Below the pieces are notes generated by a model. That model searched no databases. It saw nothing but the letters and a program-made list of their open reading frames with translations, and was not told the DNA's origin. DNA of 64,000 nt, from assembly GCA_903928895.1 (NCBI GenBank), contig CAIYSR010000150.1, positions 62,001-126,000 on the forward strand, read 5' to 3'. Each line of letters starts with the position of its first letter. The first letter of the stretch is position 1. A program made the position numbers and the translations under genes. This stretch comes from an uncultured Rhodospirillales bacterium. GTDB taxonomy: Bacteria > Pseudomonadota > Alphaproteobacteria > Acetobacterales > Acetobacteraceae. This document shows, piece by piece, positions 52,856 to 61,385 of the stretch.

Positions 52856-53499
52856 GGTTTTCTCCGTGCGGGCTGCTGCCCATAGGTTTTGTAGCCTTCG
52901 CGAACCTCCGCCATCGACGCCGCATCCAGGATGCGGGGCTCCCCGGCGGACAGCGCGAGCAGGTATTGCCGCGCCATCGTCTCCAGCCGCACGGCGGCGA
53001 GCAAGGCCGCGGCGGCATCACTTGCATGGCAAATCATGCCATGGTTGGCGAGCAGGCATGCCGATCTGCCCGCGAGCGCCGCGACCGCGTGGTCGGCGAG
53101 TTCCCGTGTGCCGAACAGGGCGTAGGGCGCCAGCCGCACGTCGTCGCCGCCGAACTGGGCAATGTCGTAGTGGAACGCCGGTAGCGCGCGGCCGAGCGCG
53201 GCCAGCGCGGTCGCGCAATCGCTGTGGGTATGCACGATGACATTTGCAGCCGGTGCCGCCGCGTAAATCGCCGCATGCATTGCCCATTCCGACGACGGCG
53301 CCACGTCGCCCTTCCAGGTGCCATCGAACGCCATCCGTACCAGGCGACCGGGTTCGACGGTGTCGCCGCGCACGCCGGTTGGCGTGATCAGCATGCCGTT
53401 GCCGGTGCGGGCGCTGACATTGCCTGAACTGCCGACATTCAGGCCTCGCGCGCAGACCTCGCGGTAGAGCCAGGCGACGTCGGCGCGTCGCTGTTTCAT
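52852..53499 (-). CDS. class II aldolase/adducin family protein
   Basis: The 215-residue protein has the zinc site of fuculose-1-phosphate-type aldolases: Glu71 in SSEWAMH, His90 and His92 in VHTHSD, and His153 in ANHGMI, plus the phosphate loop NVGSSGNVSAR near residue 21. Family members cleave sugar phosphates by retro-aldol reaction or decarboxylate related acids; the substrate here is not known. GGAGGA precedes the ATG at 53499, which overlaps the amidase stop as ATGA. Confidence 0.9.
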   Translation of the reverse strand: MKQRRADVAWLYREVCARGLNVGSSGNVSARTGNGMLITPTGVRGDTVEPGRLVRMAFDGTWKGDVAPSSEWAMHAAIYAAAPAANVIVHTHSDCATALAALGRALPAFHYDIAQFGGDDVRLAPYALFGTRELADHAVAALAGRSACLLANHGMICHASDAAAALLAAVRLETMARQYLLALSAGEPRILDAASMAEVREGYKTYGQQPARRKP

Positions 53500-54944
53500 G
53501 CTTCCTCCGGGACGGTGCCGGGGCGCGGATCGATCGGCAGCAGGCGATCGAGCCCGCTCATCCGCTCGAACACTGCCGCCGCCGCCAGGGCGGCCGCCTC
53601 GCCGCGCGCCGGGGCGACGATCTGCAGGCCGACTGGCCGACCGAAACGGTCGAAGCCGCAGGGGATGGAGATGGCGGGGCAACTGGTCAGGGTGATGGCC
53701 GAGGTGAGCGCCGAACCGGCGATGTAGTTGGTCAGTTTCTGGCCATCGACGATGTCGCGGGCGCGCAGGCGGACATCCCAGGCCGGCGTGGCCGAGCCGG
53801 GGGTGACCAGGATGTCGTAGGTCTCGAAGAAGGTCGCGAACCGGCGGTAGAGCGCCGCCCGCTCGCGCTCGGCCCAGGCCAGGCGCGAGGCGGTTTGTTG
53901 CAGGCCCTGCTCGGTGTTCCAGATGATGTCGGGTTTGAACTGGTCGCGGTACTGCGCGATCTGCAATTCGCGGGCGACCACGAAATGTTGCGAGCGCAGA
54001 GCGAGGAACACCTCGTCGACCGGGCCCAGCTCGGGGCAGGCTTCCTCGACGATGCAGCCGGCTTCCTCGAAGCGGCGCGCGGCGCGGCCGCAAATCTCGC
54101 GCGTTTCGCGATCGACCGGCAGCGCGCCGTTGAAATTGGCGGTGAAGGCGACCCGCCGGGGCGGCCGGGCCTCGGTCGCGGCAGCGAGGAAGGGGCGGGA
54201 GGGCGCGTCGAAGGTCAGCGGATCATGCGGGCAGGGCCCGGCCATGGTGTCGAGAAACAGCGCCAGATCGGCCACATTGCGGGCCATCGGCCCTTCGACC
54301 GAGAGCGGCGAGAACAAGTTGTTTGACGTTCCCCGCGTCACCCGCCCCGGTGAGGGACGGATGCCGACCACCGAGCACAAGGTCGCCGGTCCACGCAGCG
54401 AGCCGCCGTGGTCGGAGCCCTGGGCGAGCCAGGCCTCGCCGGTGGCAAGTGCCACCGCACCACCCCCGGTGGAGCCGCCGCAGGTCAGCGCCGTGTTCCA
54501 CGGGTTCAGTGTGCGGCCGAACACCTCGTTGAAGGTATTGCCGCCGGCGCCGAATTCCGGAGTGTTCGACTTCGCGATCACGATCCCGCCCTTGCGCTCA
54601 ATGCGCTCCACCAGGGGGTGGGAGGTGGCGGGCACATGGTCGCGGAAGATCGGCGAGCCGTAGGTGGTGCGCACGCCGGCGACATCGGCGAGGTCTTTGA
54701 TCACGACGGGCAGGCCGGCGAGCCAGCCGGGCTCGCTTTCGGCCTCGCGCCGCCGTCCTGCCATCAGGGCGCGCGCATGGTCCCGCGCGCGGTCGAGGCA
54801 GAGGGTCGGCAGGGCGTTGACATCGGGCTCGACGATGGCGATGCGGGCGGCGGCGGCATCGATGAGGTCGAGCGGCGTCACCCGCCCGGCCCGGAGTGCG
54901 GTCACCGCCTCGTTGGCGGTCATGTGGATGAGTTCGTCGGACAT
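53496..54944 (-). CDS. amidase signature family hydrolase
   Basis: The 482-residue amidase has the Ser-cis-Ser-Lys triad: Lys83 in VIKDLADVAG, cis-Ser158 in CGGSTGGGAVA, and nucleophile Ser182 in GSDHGGSLRGPA. The usual GGSSGG is GGSTGG here. The family hydrolyses amides, from GatA to aryl and alkyl amidases; no gatB or gatC is adjacent, so this is a catabolic amidase. It is the first gene of the five-gene leftward operon, and the spacer upstream of it holds a GANTC-containing inverted repeat. Confidence 0.93.
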   Translation of the reverse strand: MSDELIHMTANEAVTALRAGRVTPLDLIDAAAARIAIVEPDVNALPTLCLDRARDHARALMAGRRREAESEPGWLAGLPVVIKDLADVAGVRTTYGSPIFRDHVPATSHPLVERIERKGGIVIAKSNTPEFGAGGNTFNEVFGRTLNPWNTALTCGGSTGGGAVALATGEAWLAQGSDHGGSLRGPATLCSVVGIRPSPGRVTRGTSNNLFSPLSVEGPMARNVADLALFLDTMAGPCPHDPLTFDAPSRPFLAAATEARPPRRVAFTANFNGALPVDRETREICGRAARRFEEAGCIVEEACPELGPVDEVFLALRSQHFVVARELQIAQYRDQFKPDIIWNTEQGLQQTASRLAWAERERAALYRRFATFFETYDILVTPGSATPAWDVRLRARDIVDGQKLTNYIAGSALTSAITLTSCPAISIPCGFDRFGRPVGLQIVAPARGEAAALAAAAVFERMSGLDRLLPIDPRPGTVPEEA

Positions 54945-55013
54945 GGCGGGGTCCCTTCTGCGCGCGGCGTAGTGGCGGCGAGGCGGGGCGGGGCGTCAAG
55001 AGGGTGGGCTTGC

Positions 55014-55037
55014 GGAATCGTAGCAGTGCGCGATTCC
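55014..55037. promoter_or_regulatory. inverted repeat in the amidase/nagZ divergent spacer
   Basis: GGAATCG (55014-55020) and CGATTCC (55031-55037) form a perfect seven-base inverted repeat with a ten-base spacer, about 17 bases centre-to-centre. Each arm contains a GANTC methylation site. The 124-base spacer separates divergent genes. Confidence 0.5.
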
Positions 55038-55068
55038 ACCTGCATTGATCTTGTTCTAGCGTGGCCTG

Positions 55069-56076
55069 ATGCATGATCCGAGTCCCAAAGCGGCGATCGT
55101 CGGGATCGCAGGTCCGGTCCTGACCGCCGAGGAGGCGGACCTGCTGCGGCGGCTGCCGCCGGCCGGGGTGATCCTGTTCAAGCGCAATGTGGACCATCCG
55201 GCGCAGCTCATCGCGCTGAACGCCGCACTGCGCACCGCGCTGCCACCCGGCGCGGTGATCATGGTGGACCAGGAGGGCGGACGGGTCGCGCGGCTGCGGC
55301 CGCCGCATTGGCTGAGCCATCCTGCGGCCGGTGCGATCGGGGCGCTGTTCGTGCGCGACGCCAGGGCCGGGCGGCGGGCGGCCTGGCTGCAAGGGGCGCT
55401 GATCGGGGCGGAATGCGCGGCCATGGGCTTCGACACCGTCTGCGCCCCGGTGCTCGACCTGCGACTGCCCGACATGAGCGAGGTGGTGGGCGACCGCGGT
55501 TTCGGTGCCGATGCGCTGATCGTCGCCGAACTCGGGCGTGAGCTGGCCGAAGGGCTGCTGGCGGCTGGGGTGCAGCCGGTCCTGAAACACGCGCCCGGCC
55601 ATGGCCGCGCCCGGGTGGACAGCCATCTCGCTTTGCCGGTGGTGGAGGAGGGCGACCTCGATCGCGACCTGCTGCCGTTTGGCGCCAACGCCGACCTGCC
55701 ATGGATGATGACAGCGCATGTGGTGTTCCGTCCCTACGACCCGGCGCTGCCCGCCACCTTGTCGCCCATCGTGCTTGAGGCGGTGATCCGCCGGCGGATC
55801 GGCTTCGACGGCGTGTTGGTGTCCGACGATCTGGCCATGGGCGCCCTGTCCGGGCCGCCCGCTGCGCGTTGCCGGGCAGCCCTCGCGGCCGGGTGCGATG
55901 TGGCGCTGTATTGCCCCGGCGGGCTGGCGGACAATATAGAAGTGCTGGAGGCGATGCCGGCGCTCACCGAGGCGGCGCGGCACCGATTGGTTGCCGCGCG
56001 CGCCATGGCGGCGGCGCGGCGGATGGCGCTGGACCCGGCGCGGCTTGTCGCCGAACGGGATGGGTTGGGCATTTGA
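55069..56076 (+). CDS. nagZ: beta-N-acetylhexosaminidase NagZ (GH3)
   Basis: NagZ removes GlcNAc from muropeptide fragments in cytoplasmic cell-wall recycling. The 335-residue GH3 protein has MVDQEGGRVARLRPP near residue 65, the KHAPGHGRARVDSH loop near 173 that carries the acid/base His in NagZ, and the nucleophile Asp in VLVSDDLAMGAL near 252. The single-domain length is right for NagZ. It leads a rightward operon; its stop overlaps the TTG of the next gene. The ATG at 55069 lacks a clear ribosome binding site. Confidence 0.93.
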   Translation: MHDPSPKAAIVGIAGPVLTAEEADLLRRLPPAGVILFKRNVDHPAQLIALNAALRTALPPGAVIMVDQEGGRVARLRPPHWLSHPAAGAIGALFVRDARAGRRAAWLQGALIGAECAAMGFDTVCAPVLDLRLPDMSEVVGDRGFGADALIVAELGRELAEGLLAAGVQPVLKHAPGHGRARVDSHLALPVVEEGDLDRDLLPFGANADLPWMMTAHVVFRPYDPALPATLSPIVLEAVIRRRIGFDGVLVSDDLAMGALSGPPAARCRAALAAGCDVALYCPGGLADNIEVLEAMPALTEAARHRLVAARAMAAARRMALDPARLVAERDGLGI

Positions 56077-56789
56077 CCGATATTCTCATCGCGCTGGTTG
56101 CCGGCGTCCTGGCGATCACCCTGCACGAGGCGGCGCACGGCTACGCCGCGCTGGCCATGGGTGACGATACCGCCAAGCGGGCCGGGCGGCTGTCGCTCAA
56201 TCCGCTGGTCCATGTCGACAAGGTCGGCACCATCTTGTTGCCGCTTGGCCTCGCGGTCGGCCAGTTGCTGACGATCGGGCGTATCGCGTTCATGTTCGGC
56301 TGGGCCAAGCCGGTGCCGGTGGCGGCGTGGAAGTTCCGCGACCCGCGTCGTGCGATGATGGTGGTGGCGGCTGCCGGGCCGGCGATGAATTTCGCGCTGG
56401 CCTTCCTCGCCAGCCTCGCGCTGCTGGCCGCCTTCCCCGATGCGGCGCTCGACGACGAGCGGCTGCCGGTGGGGTTCCTGATCGCCTTCATCGAATTCAA
56501 TCTCGTGCTCGGCCTGTTCAACCTGCTGCCGCTGCCGCCGCTGGACGGTGGGCGCATTGTCGTCGGGCTGCTGCCTGAGAGATTGGCGCGGGCCTGGGCC
56601 TCGGTGGAACGCTACGGCATTGTCATCGTGCTCCTCCTGGTCGTGGTACTGCCCGAGATGTCGAGGGATCTCGGCATGCCGGTCGATCCGGTGGGCTGGG
56701 TGCTGCACCGCGCGCTGCCCTGGGTGATGCTGACCGAACTGCACTGGGCTGCCGCTGTGGTGGAATTCTTCGGGGGCCAGGGTGGCTGA
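56073..56789 (+). CDS. M50 family site-2-type membrane metalloprotease
   Basis: The 238-residue membrane protein has the zinc motif HEAAH (residues 18-22) in the first helix and the third ligand in LFNLLPLPPLDGGRI near 165-178. It lacks a PDZ domain, so it belongs to the minimal rhomboid-sized S2P group found upstream of scpA in many bacteria. Its substrate is unknown. Translation appears to begin at a TTG (56073) overlapping the nagZ stop as TTGA; no ATG or GTG lies nearby in frame before the catalytic helix. The scpA GTG overlaps its stop. Confidence 0.9.
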   Translation: MTDILIALVAGVLAITLHEAAHGYAALAMGDDTAKRAGRLSLNPLVHVDKVGTILLPLGLAVGQLLTIGRIAFMFGWAKPVPVAAWKFRDPRRAMMVVAAAGPAMNFALAFLASLALLAAFPDAALDDERLPVGFLIAFIEFNLVLGLFNLLPLPPLDGGRIVVGLLPERLARAWASVERYGIVIVLLLVVVLPEMSRDLGMPVDPVGWVLHRALPWVMLTELHWAAAVVEFFGGQGG

Positions 56790-57591
56790 GGCGGCGGCGC
56801 ACCCGGTTGCCGCCAACGATACCCCCCTCGCCGAGGGGCTGCTGCTGCATCTGGACGGTTTCGACGGGCCGCTCGACCTGCTGCTCGAACTGGCCCGCGG
56901 CCAGAAGGTCGATCTCGCCCGCATCTCGATCCTTGCTCTGGTCGACCAGTATCTTGTGGTGATCGAGGGGGCGCGGCGGGTTCGGCTGGAACTGGCGGCG
57001 GACTGGCTGGTGATGGCGGCGTGGCTGGCCTGGCTCAAATCCCGCCTGCTGCTGCCCAAGGGGCTCGAACCGGCCGATGAGGCGGAAATCGCCGCCGAGG
57101 TGCTGGCGGCCCGGCTGCGCGACCTCCAGGCGATTCGTGCCGCCGCGGTCTGGCTCGGCGCCCGCCCGCAGCTTGGCATCGAGGTGTTTGCGCGCGGCGC
57201 ACCTGAAGCGTTCGCGGAGACGGAGACTGCCGGCATCACCGCGGAGCTCGGCGGTCTCATGCGCGCCTACATGGCGGCCCTGCGGCGCGGCACCAGGCAC
57301 CGCAGCTACAAGCCGGCGCGGATTTCGCTGTGGGGGGTGAAGGACGCGCTCGCCCGCCTCGCCGTGCTGGTCGGCGTGCTGCCGGACTGGGCGGACCTCG
57401 CCCGCTTCCTGCCCGAGTCGATGACCGGCCCGCTCGAACGCCGTGCCGCGGTCGCCAGCACCCTCATCGCCAGCCTGGAAATGGCGAAAAGCGGCCTCCT
57501 CCGGCTGCGCCAGGAGGATGCTTTCGGCCCGATCCTGCTGCGCCGGCAGGATTTCGGCGTCGACGGGCGCACGGAGGAGAGCGATGGCTGA
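56782..57591 (+). CDS. scpA: segregation and condensation protein ScpA
   Basis: ScpA is the kleisin of the bacterial SMC condensin. The 269-residue protein has the N-terminal SMC-neck-binding region (LDGFDGPLDLLLELARGQKV near residue 23), KSRLLLPKG near 84, and a C-terminal winged helix (from about 200). It starts with a GTG eight bases before the end of the M50 gene. scpB begins inside its last codons. No smc gene is in the window. Confidence 0.94.
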   Translation: MAEAAAHPVAANDTPLAEGLLLHLDGFDGPLDLLLELARGQKVDLARISILALVDQYLVVIEGARRVRLELAADWLVMAAWLAWLKSRLLLPKGLEPADEAEIAAEVLAARLRDLQAIRAAAVWLGARPQLGIEVFARGAPEAFAETETAGITAELGGLMRAYMAALRRGTRHRSYKPARISLWGVKDALARLAVLVGVLPDWADLARFLPESMTGPLERRAAVASTLIASLEMAKSGLLRLRQEDAFGPILLRRQDFGVDGRTEESDG

Positions 57592-58129
57592 CGCCGACCA
57601 TATCCGGCTCGCCGAGGCCCTGGTCTTCGCTTCTGGTGTTCCGGTCAGCGATCGCGCCCTGACCCAGGCGCTGCCCGACGGCGCCGATGTCGCCGCCGTG
57701 ATGGCCGCGCTGTGCGCCCAGTACGCCGGGCGCGGCGTCAGCCTGGTGGAAGCCGGCGGCGGCTGGCAGTTCCGCACCGCCGAGGACCTTGCGCCCCGGC
57801 TCAAGCGCGTCGTCAAGGTGCCGCGCCGGTTGCCGCGTGCGGCGATGGAGACCTTGGCCATCGTCGCCTACCACCAGCCCGTCACCCGCGCCGAGGTCGA
57901 GGAAATCCGCGGCGCCGCCCTTTCCCAGGCCACGCTCGACGCCCTGCTCGATGCCAACATGATCATCCCCAGGGGCCGCAAGGAAACCCCCGGGCGCCCT
58001 ACCTTGTGGGCGACCACGCCGGAGTTTCTCAGCCATTTCGGGCTGCCCGACCTGCGCGACCTGCCCCGCCGCGAGGACCTGCTGGTGGAGCCGCCGGCGC
58101 GCGGGGAGGAGGAGGCGGAAGGGACGTGA
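57584..58129 (+). CDS. scpB: segregation and condensation protein ScpB
   Basis: ScpB dimers bind the middle of ScpA and regulate condensin. The 181-residue protein has two winged-helix domains: DHIRLAEALVFASGVPVSDR at the start and ETLAIVAYHQPVTRAEVEEI near residue 87, ending the core with TPEFLSHFGLPDLRDLP. The ATG at 57584 has an ideal GGAGGAGAG seven bases upstream and overlaps scpA by eight bases. The 88-base gap after it carries a 12-base palindrome, CCTGCTAGCAGG, at 58180-58191. Confidence 0.94.
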   Translation: MADADHIRLAEALVFASGVPVSDRALTQALPDGADVAAVMAALCAQYAGRGVSLVEAGGGWQFRTAEDLAPRLKRVVKVPRRLPRAAMETLAIVAYHQPVTRAEVEEIRGAALSQATLDALLDANMIIPRGRKETPGRPTLWATTPEFLSHFGLPDLRDLPRREDLLVEPPARGEEEAEGT

Positions 58130-58217
58130 CGGCATGCGCGCCCCTCCGCCGCCTGGCCGGTTTCCTCCCGGTAGGGTTTCCTGCTAGCAGGGGCCGGCGC
58201 GGGAGGTTTGGGCACGG

Positions 58218-58667
58218 ATGTTTGATTTCGCCTGGTCGGAGATTGCGATAATCGGTGTGGTCGCCCTGGTGGCGATCGGGCCGAAGGACATGCCGGTGGC
58301 CATCCGCTCGGTCGCGGGGCTGGTCAAGAAGGCACGCAAGATGGCCTCCGAGTTCCAGACCCATGTCGACGAGATGGTGCGCGAGGCCGATCTTGGCGAT
58401 CTCAAGAGCCAGATCGACGACATCAAGAATTTCGATATCGCGGGCGAGATCGAAAAGGCCGTCGATGCCGACGGTTCGATCCGTGATGCCTTCGCCACCG
58501 ATCCGCTCGATGCCGCGTTCGGCGCCAGGTCCGGGGGCGCGTCCGCCTCTGCCGTGGCGGCGAAATGGACGCCACCGCCCAAGGCGCCACCGTCCTTCAT
58601 TCCGCCGCAGATCGCCGCCCCGCCGCGCCCGCCGGCATTCGTTCCGCCTGACACCGTGCGTCACTGA
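58218..58667 (+). CDS. tatB: Sec-independent translocase subunit TatB
   Basis: TatB with TatC forms the receptor for twin-arginine signal peptides. The 149-residue protein has the family opening MFDFAWSEIAIIGVVALVAI, then GPKDMPVAIRSVAGLVKKAR, an amphipathic helix to about residue 60, and a proline-rich tail. The Glu at position 8 is typical of TatB and less so of TatA. tatC follows after ten bases. tatA, normally just upstream, is absent here. Confidence 0.92.
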   Translation: MFDFAWSEIAIIGVVALVAIGPKDMPVAIRSVAGLVKKARKMASEFQTHVDEMVREADLGDLKSQIDDIKNFDIAGEIEKAVDADGSIRDAFATDPLDAAFGARSGGASASAVAAKWTPPPKAPPSFIPPQIAAPPRPPAFVPPDTVRH

Positions 58668-58677
58668 GGTCATCAAG

Positions 58678-59457
58678 ATGGCGAAGCCCGACGAGGATGT
58701 GATCGACGACAAGCCGATGCCGCTGATGGAGCATCTGCTTGAACTGCGGACCCGGTTGATGTGGTCGATCGGCGCGTTCGTGATCGCGTTTGTGATATGC
58801 TATCATTATTCGGGACAGATCTATCTCTTCCTCGCCCAGCCGCTCGCCGATGTGTTCCGCGAGAATGGCGAGGTGCGCAAGATGATCTACACCTCGCTGA
58901 CCGAGGCGTTCTTCACCTACATGAAGGTGGCGGTGTTCGGCGCCGCCTTCATCTCGTTTCCGGTGGTGGCGACGCAGTTGTGGATGTTTATCGCACCCGG
59001 GCTCTACCGCAGCGAGAAGAAGGCGATCGCGCCGTTCCTGGTGGCCTCGCCCATCCTGTTCGTGATGGGCGCCTCGGTGGTGTATTATCTCGTCATCCCG
59101 GTGGCCTGGAAGTTCTTTATCGGCTTTGAAATTCCGGCCGAGGGCAACGGCTTGCCGATCGAGTTGCAGCCCAAGATCGGCGAATACCTCGACCTCGTGA
59201 TGAAGCTGATCCTGGCCTTCGGCGTGGCTTTCCAGCTGCCGGTGGCACTGTCGCTGATGGCCAAGGTCGGCATCGTCACCTCGGCCGGGTTGAAAAAGTT
59301 TCGCCGCTACGCGGTGGTGGTGATGACGGTGATTTCCGCGGTGCTGGCGCCGCCCGATCCGGGCAGCATGATCATGCTGGCGGTGCCGCTGATGGCGCTG
59401 TACGAGTTGTCGATCATTGCAGCGCGCTTTGTCGAGCCGAAGCGCAAAGAGGACTGA
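58678..59457 (+). CDS. tatC: Sec-independent translocase subunit TatC
   Basis: TatC recognises the twin-arginine motif. The 259-residue protein has MPLMEHLLELRTRLMWSIGA near residue 14 with the conserved Glu, FFTYMKVAVFGAAFISFPVV near 81, LWMFIAPGLYRSEKKAI near 102, and six membrane segments, ending in VLAPPDPGSMIMLAVPLMAL. The ATG at 58678 is the family start; the longer open frame upstream is a tatB shadow. The next gene starts three bases after its stop. Confidence 0.96.
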   Translation: MAKPDEDVIDDKPMPLMEHLLELRTRLMWSIGAFVIAFVICYHYSGQIYLFLAQPLADVFRENGEVRKMIYTSLTEAFFTYMKVAVFGAAFISFPVVATQLWMFIAPGLYRSEKKAIAPFLVASPILFVMGASVVYYLVIPVAWKFFIGFEIPAEGNGLPIELQPKIGEYLDLVMKLILAFGVAFQLPVALSLMAKVGIVTSAGLKKFRRYAVVVMTVISAVLAPPDPGSMIMLAVPLMALYELSIIAARFVEPKRKED

Positions 59458-59460
59458 GCC

Positions 59461-60099
59461 ATGCTCCGTATCGCCTGCCTGCACACTGTCGAGAGCAACA
59501 TCGCCGTCTTCGAGGCGGCTTCGCGCGGGCTCGACGTGGTGTTGTCGCATCATGTCCGCGCCGACCTGCTGTCGCGCTCGGAGGTGGCGGGTGGGCTGAC
59601 CGCCGAAATCGTTGATGAGGCCGCCGCGGTGCTGCGCGGGCTGGCGGGCGAGGCGGATGCGGTGTTGCTGACCTGCTCCACCGTCGGCCCCGCTGCCGAA
59701 CAGGCGGCCGTTGGCGCTGGCGTGCCGATCCTGCGGGTTGATGGCGCCCTGGCCAGCCGGGCGGTGGCAGCGGCCGCGCAGGGCAGCAAGCGGGTGATCG
59801 CGCTGTGCGCGGTGCAGACCACGATCGAGCCGACGCGCAAGCTGTTCGAGCGCGCGGCCGAGGGCACCGGGGTTGCCATTGAGATGCGGATCGCCCCTGG
59901 CGCCTGGGATGCGTTCAAGTCGGGCGACACGGCGGGGTATCACCTTCTGGTCGCCGCGGCGGCCGATGCGCTCTATGCCGGCGGTGCCGATGTCATCGCA
60001 CTTGCCCAGGCTTCCATGGCCGGAGGGGCGGCGTTGTGCGCCCACGGCACCCCATTGACCAGCCCCGCCGCCGGCCTCGCCGCGGCGGCCAAGGACTGA
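59461..60099 (+). CDS. Asp/Glu racemase-fold protein with one catalytic cysteine lost
   Basis: The 212-residue protein has the aspartate/glutamate racemase fold. The first catalytic cysteine position is kept (Cys72 in LLTCSTVGP), but the second is not: [14 protein letters not shown] has Ala184-Ser185 where racemases keep a Cys in a GC/TC context. It is therefore unlikely to be a two-base racemase and may be a decarboxylase- or isomerase-like member of the superfamily. It lies between tatC and serS with 3- and 4-base gaps, so it is part of that operon without an obvious link. Confidence 0.78.
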   Translation: MLRIACLHTVESNIAVFEAASRGLDVVLSHHVRADLLSRSEVAGGLTAEIVDEAAAVLRGLAGEADAVLLTCSTVGPAAEQAAVGAGVPILRVDGALASRAVAAAAQGSKRVIALCAVQTTIEPTRKLFERAAEGTGVAIEMRIAPGAWDAFKSGDTAGYHLLVAAAADALYAGGADVIALAQASMAGGAALCAHGTPLTSPAAGLAAAAKD

Positions 60100-60103
60100 G
60101 ACC

Positions 60104-61372
60104 ATGCACGACATTCGCACCATCCGCACCGACGGCCCCGCCTTCGACAGCGCGCTCGCCCGTCGCGGCCTGGCCCCCGCCTCGCCCGCCATTCTCGCCC
60201 GGGATTCCGAGCGCCGCGCAGGGCAAACCGCGTTGCAGGAGAAGCAGGCCCGTCGTAATGCCCTGGCCAAGGAGATCGGCACCGGCAAGCGTGCCGGCTC
60301 CGACACCTCGGCGCTCGAAGCCGAGGCGACAGCGCTGCGCAACGAGATGGAAGGGCTGGAGAAATCCGCCGCTGAGATCGACCGCGAGATTTTCGACACG
60401 CTCGCCGGCATCCCCAACCTGCTTGACCCCGACGTGCCCGACGGCGCCGACGAGAGCGCCAACAAGGCGCTGAAATACTGGGGCGAGGTGCGCGATCTCG
60501 GGTTCCAGCCGAAGCAGCATTTCGAGCTCGGCGAGGCGCTGGGGATGATGGATTTCGCCAATGCGTCGAAAATCGCCGGCGCCCGCTTCACCATCCTGCG
60601 TGGCAAGCTGGCGCGGCTGGAGCGCGCGCTCGGGCAGTTCATGATCAACCTGCACACCACCGAGCACGGTTACGAGGAACATATCGTGCCGTTGCTGGTG
60701 AACGACGCGACCATGTTCGGCACCAACCAGTTGCCCAAGTTCGCCGAGGATTCCTTCCGTACGACCGACGGGCGTTGGCTGATCGCGACCTCGGAGATCT
60801 CGCTCACCAACATGGCGGCCGGGGAAATCATCCCGGAGAAGACCCTGCCGATCCGGGTGACGGCGCTGACCGAGTGCTTCCGCTCCGAGGCCGGCTCCGC
60901 CGGGCGCGACACCCGCGGCATGCTGCGCCAGCACCAGTTCCGCAAATGCGAGCTGGTCTCGATCGTGCATCCCGACCACAGCGTCGATGAGCAGGAGCGC
61001 ATGACCGCCTGCGCCGAGCGGGTGCTGGAGCTGCTCCAGATCCCCTATCGCCGTGTCGTGCTCTGTGCCGGCGATACCGGGTTCGGCGCCGTGCGGACCT
61101 TCGACCTCGAAGTCTGGCTGCCCGGCCAGCAGGCCTGGCGCGAGATTTCCTCTTGCTCGAATACGCGGGATTTCCAGGCCCGGCGCATGAACGCGCGGTA
61201 TCGCGGTGGTGACGGCAAGGTGGCCTATGTCCACACGCTGAATGGCTCCGGCGTGGCGGTGGGCCGGGCGCTGATCGCGGTGATGGAGAACTACCAGCAG
61301 GCGGACGGGTCGATCCTGGTGCCTGAGGTGGTGAAGCCGTACATGGGCGGAATCGAAGTTATTTCCGTGTAA
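60104..61372 (+). CDS. serS: seryl-tRNA synthetase
   Basis: SerS charges tRNA(Ser) and the selenocysteine tRNA. The 422-residue class II enzyme has the long N-terminal coiled-coil arm (about residues 30-100), [18 protein letters not shown] near 226, motif 2 ([20 protein letters not shown] near 262), and motif 3 ([20 protein letters not shown] near 382). It ends GGIEVISV. The gene is the last essential gene of the nagZ-serS run; an oxidoreductase gene follows after 13 bases. Confidence 0.97.
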   Translation: MHDIRTIRTDGPAFDSALARRGLAPASPAILARDSERRAGQTALQEKQARRNALAKEIGTGKRAGSDTSALEAEATALRNEMEGLEKSAAEIDREIFDTLAGIPNLLDPDVPDGADESANKALKYWGEVRDLGFQPKQHFELGEALGMMDFANASKIAGARFTILRGKLARLERALGQFMINLHTTEHGYEEHIVPLLVNDATMFGTNQLPKFAEDSFRTTDGRWLIATSEISLTNMAAGEIIPEKTLPIRVTALTECFRSEAGSAGRDTRGMLRQHQFRKCELVSIVHPDHSVDEQERMTACAERVLELLQIPYRRVVLCAGDTGFGAVRTFDLEVWLPGQQAWREISSCSNTRDFQARRMNARYRGGDGKVAYVHTLNGSGVAVGRALIAVMENYQQADGSILVPEVVKPYMGGIEVISV

Positions 61373-61385
61373 GGGAGACCACGAC

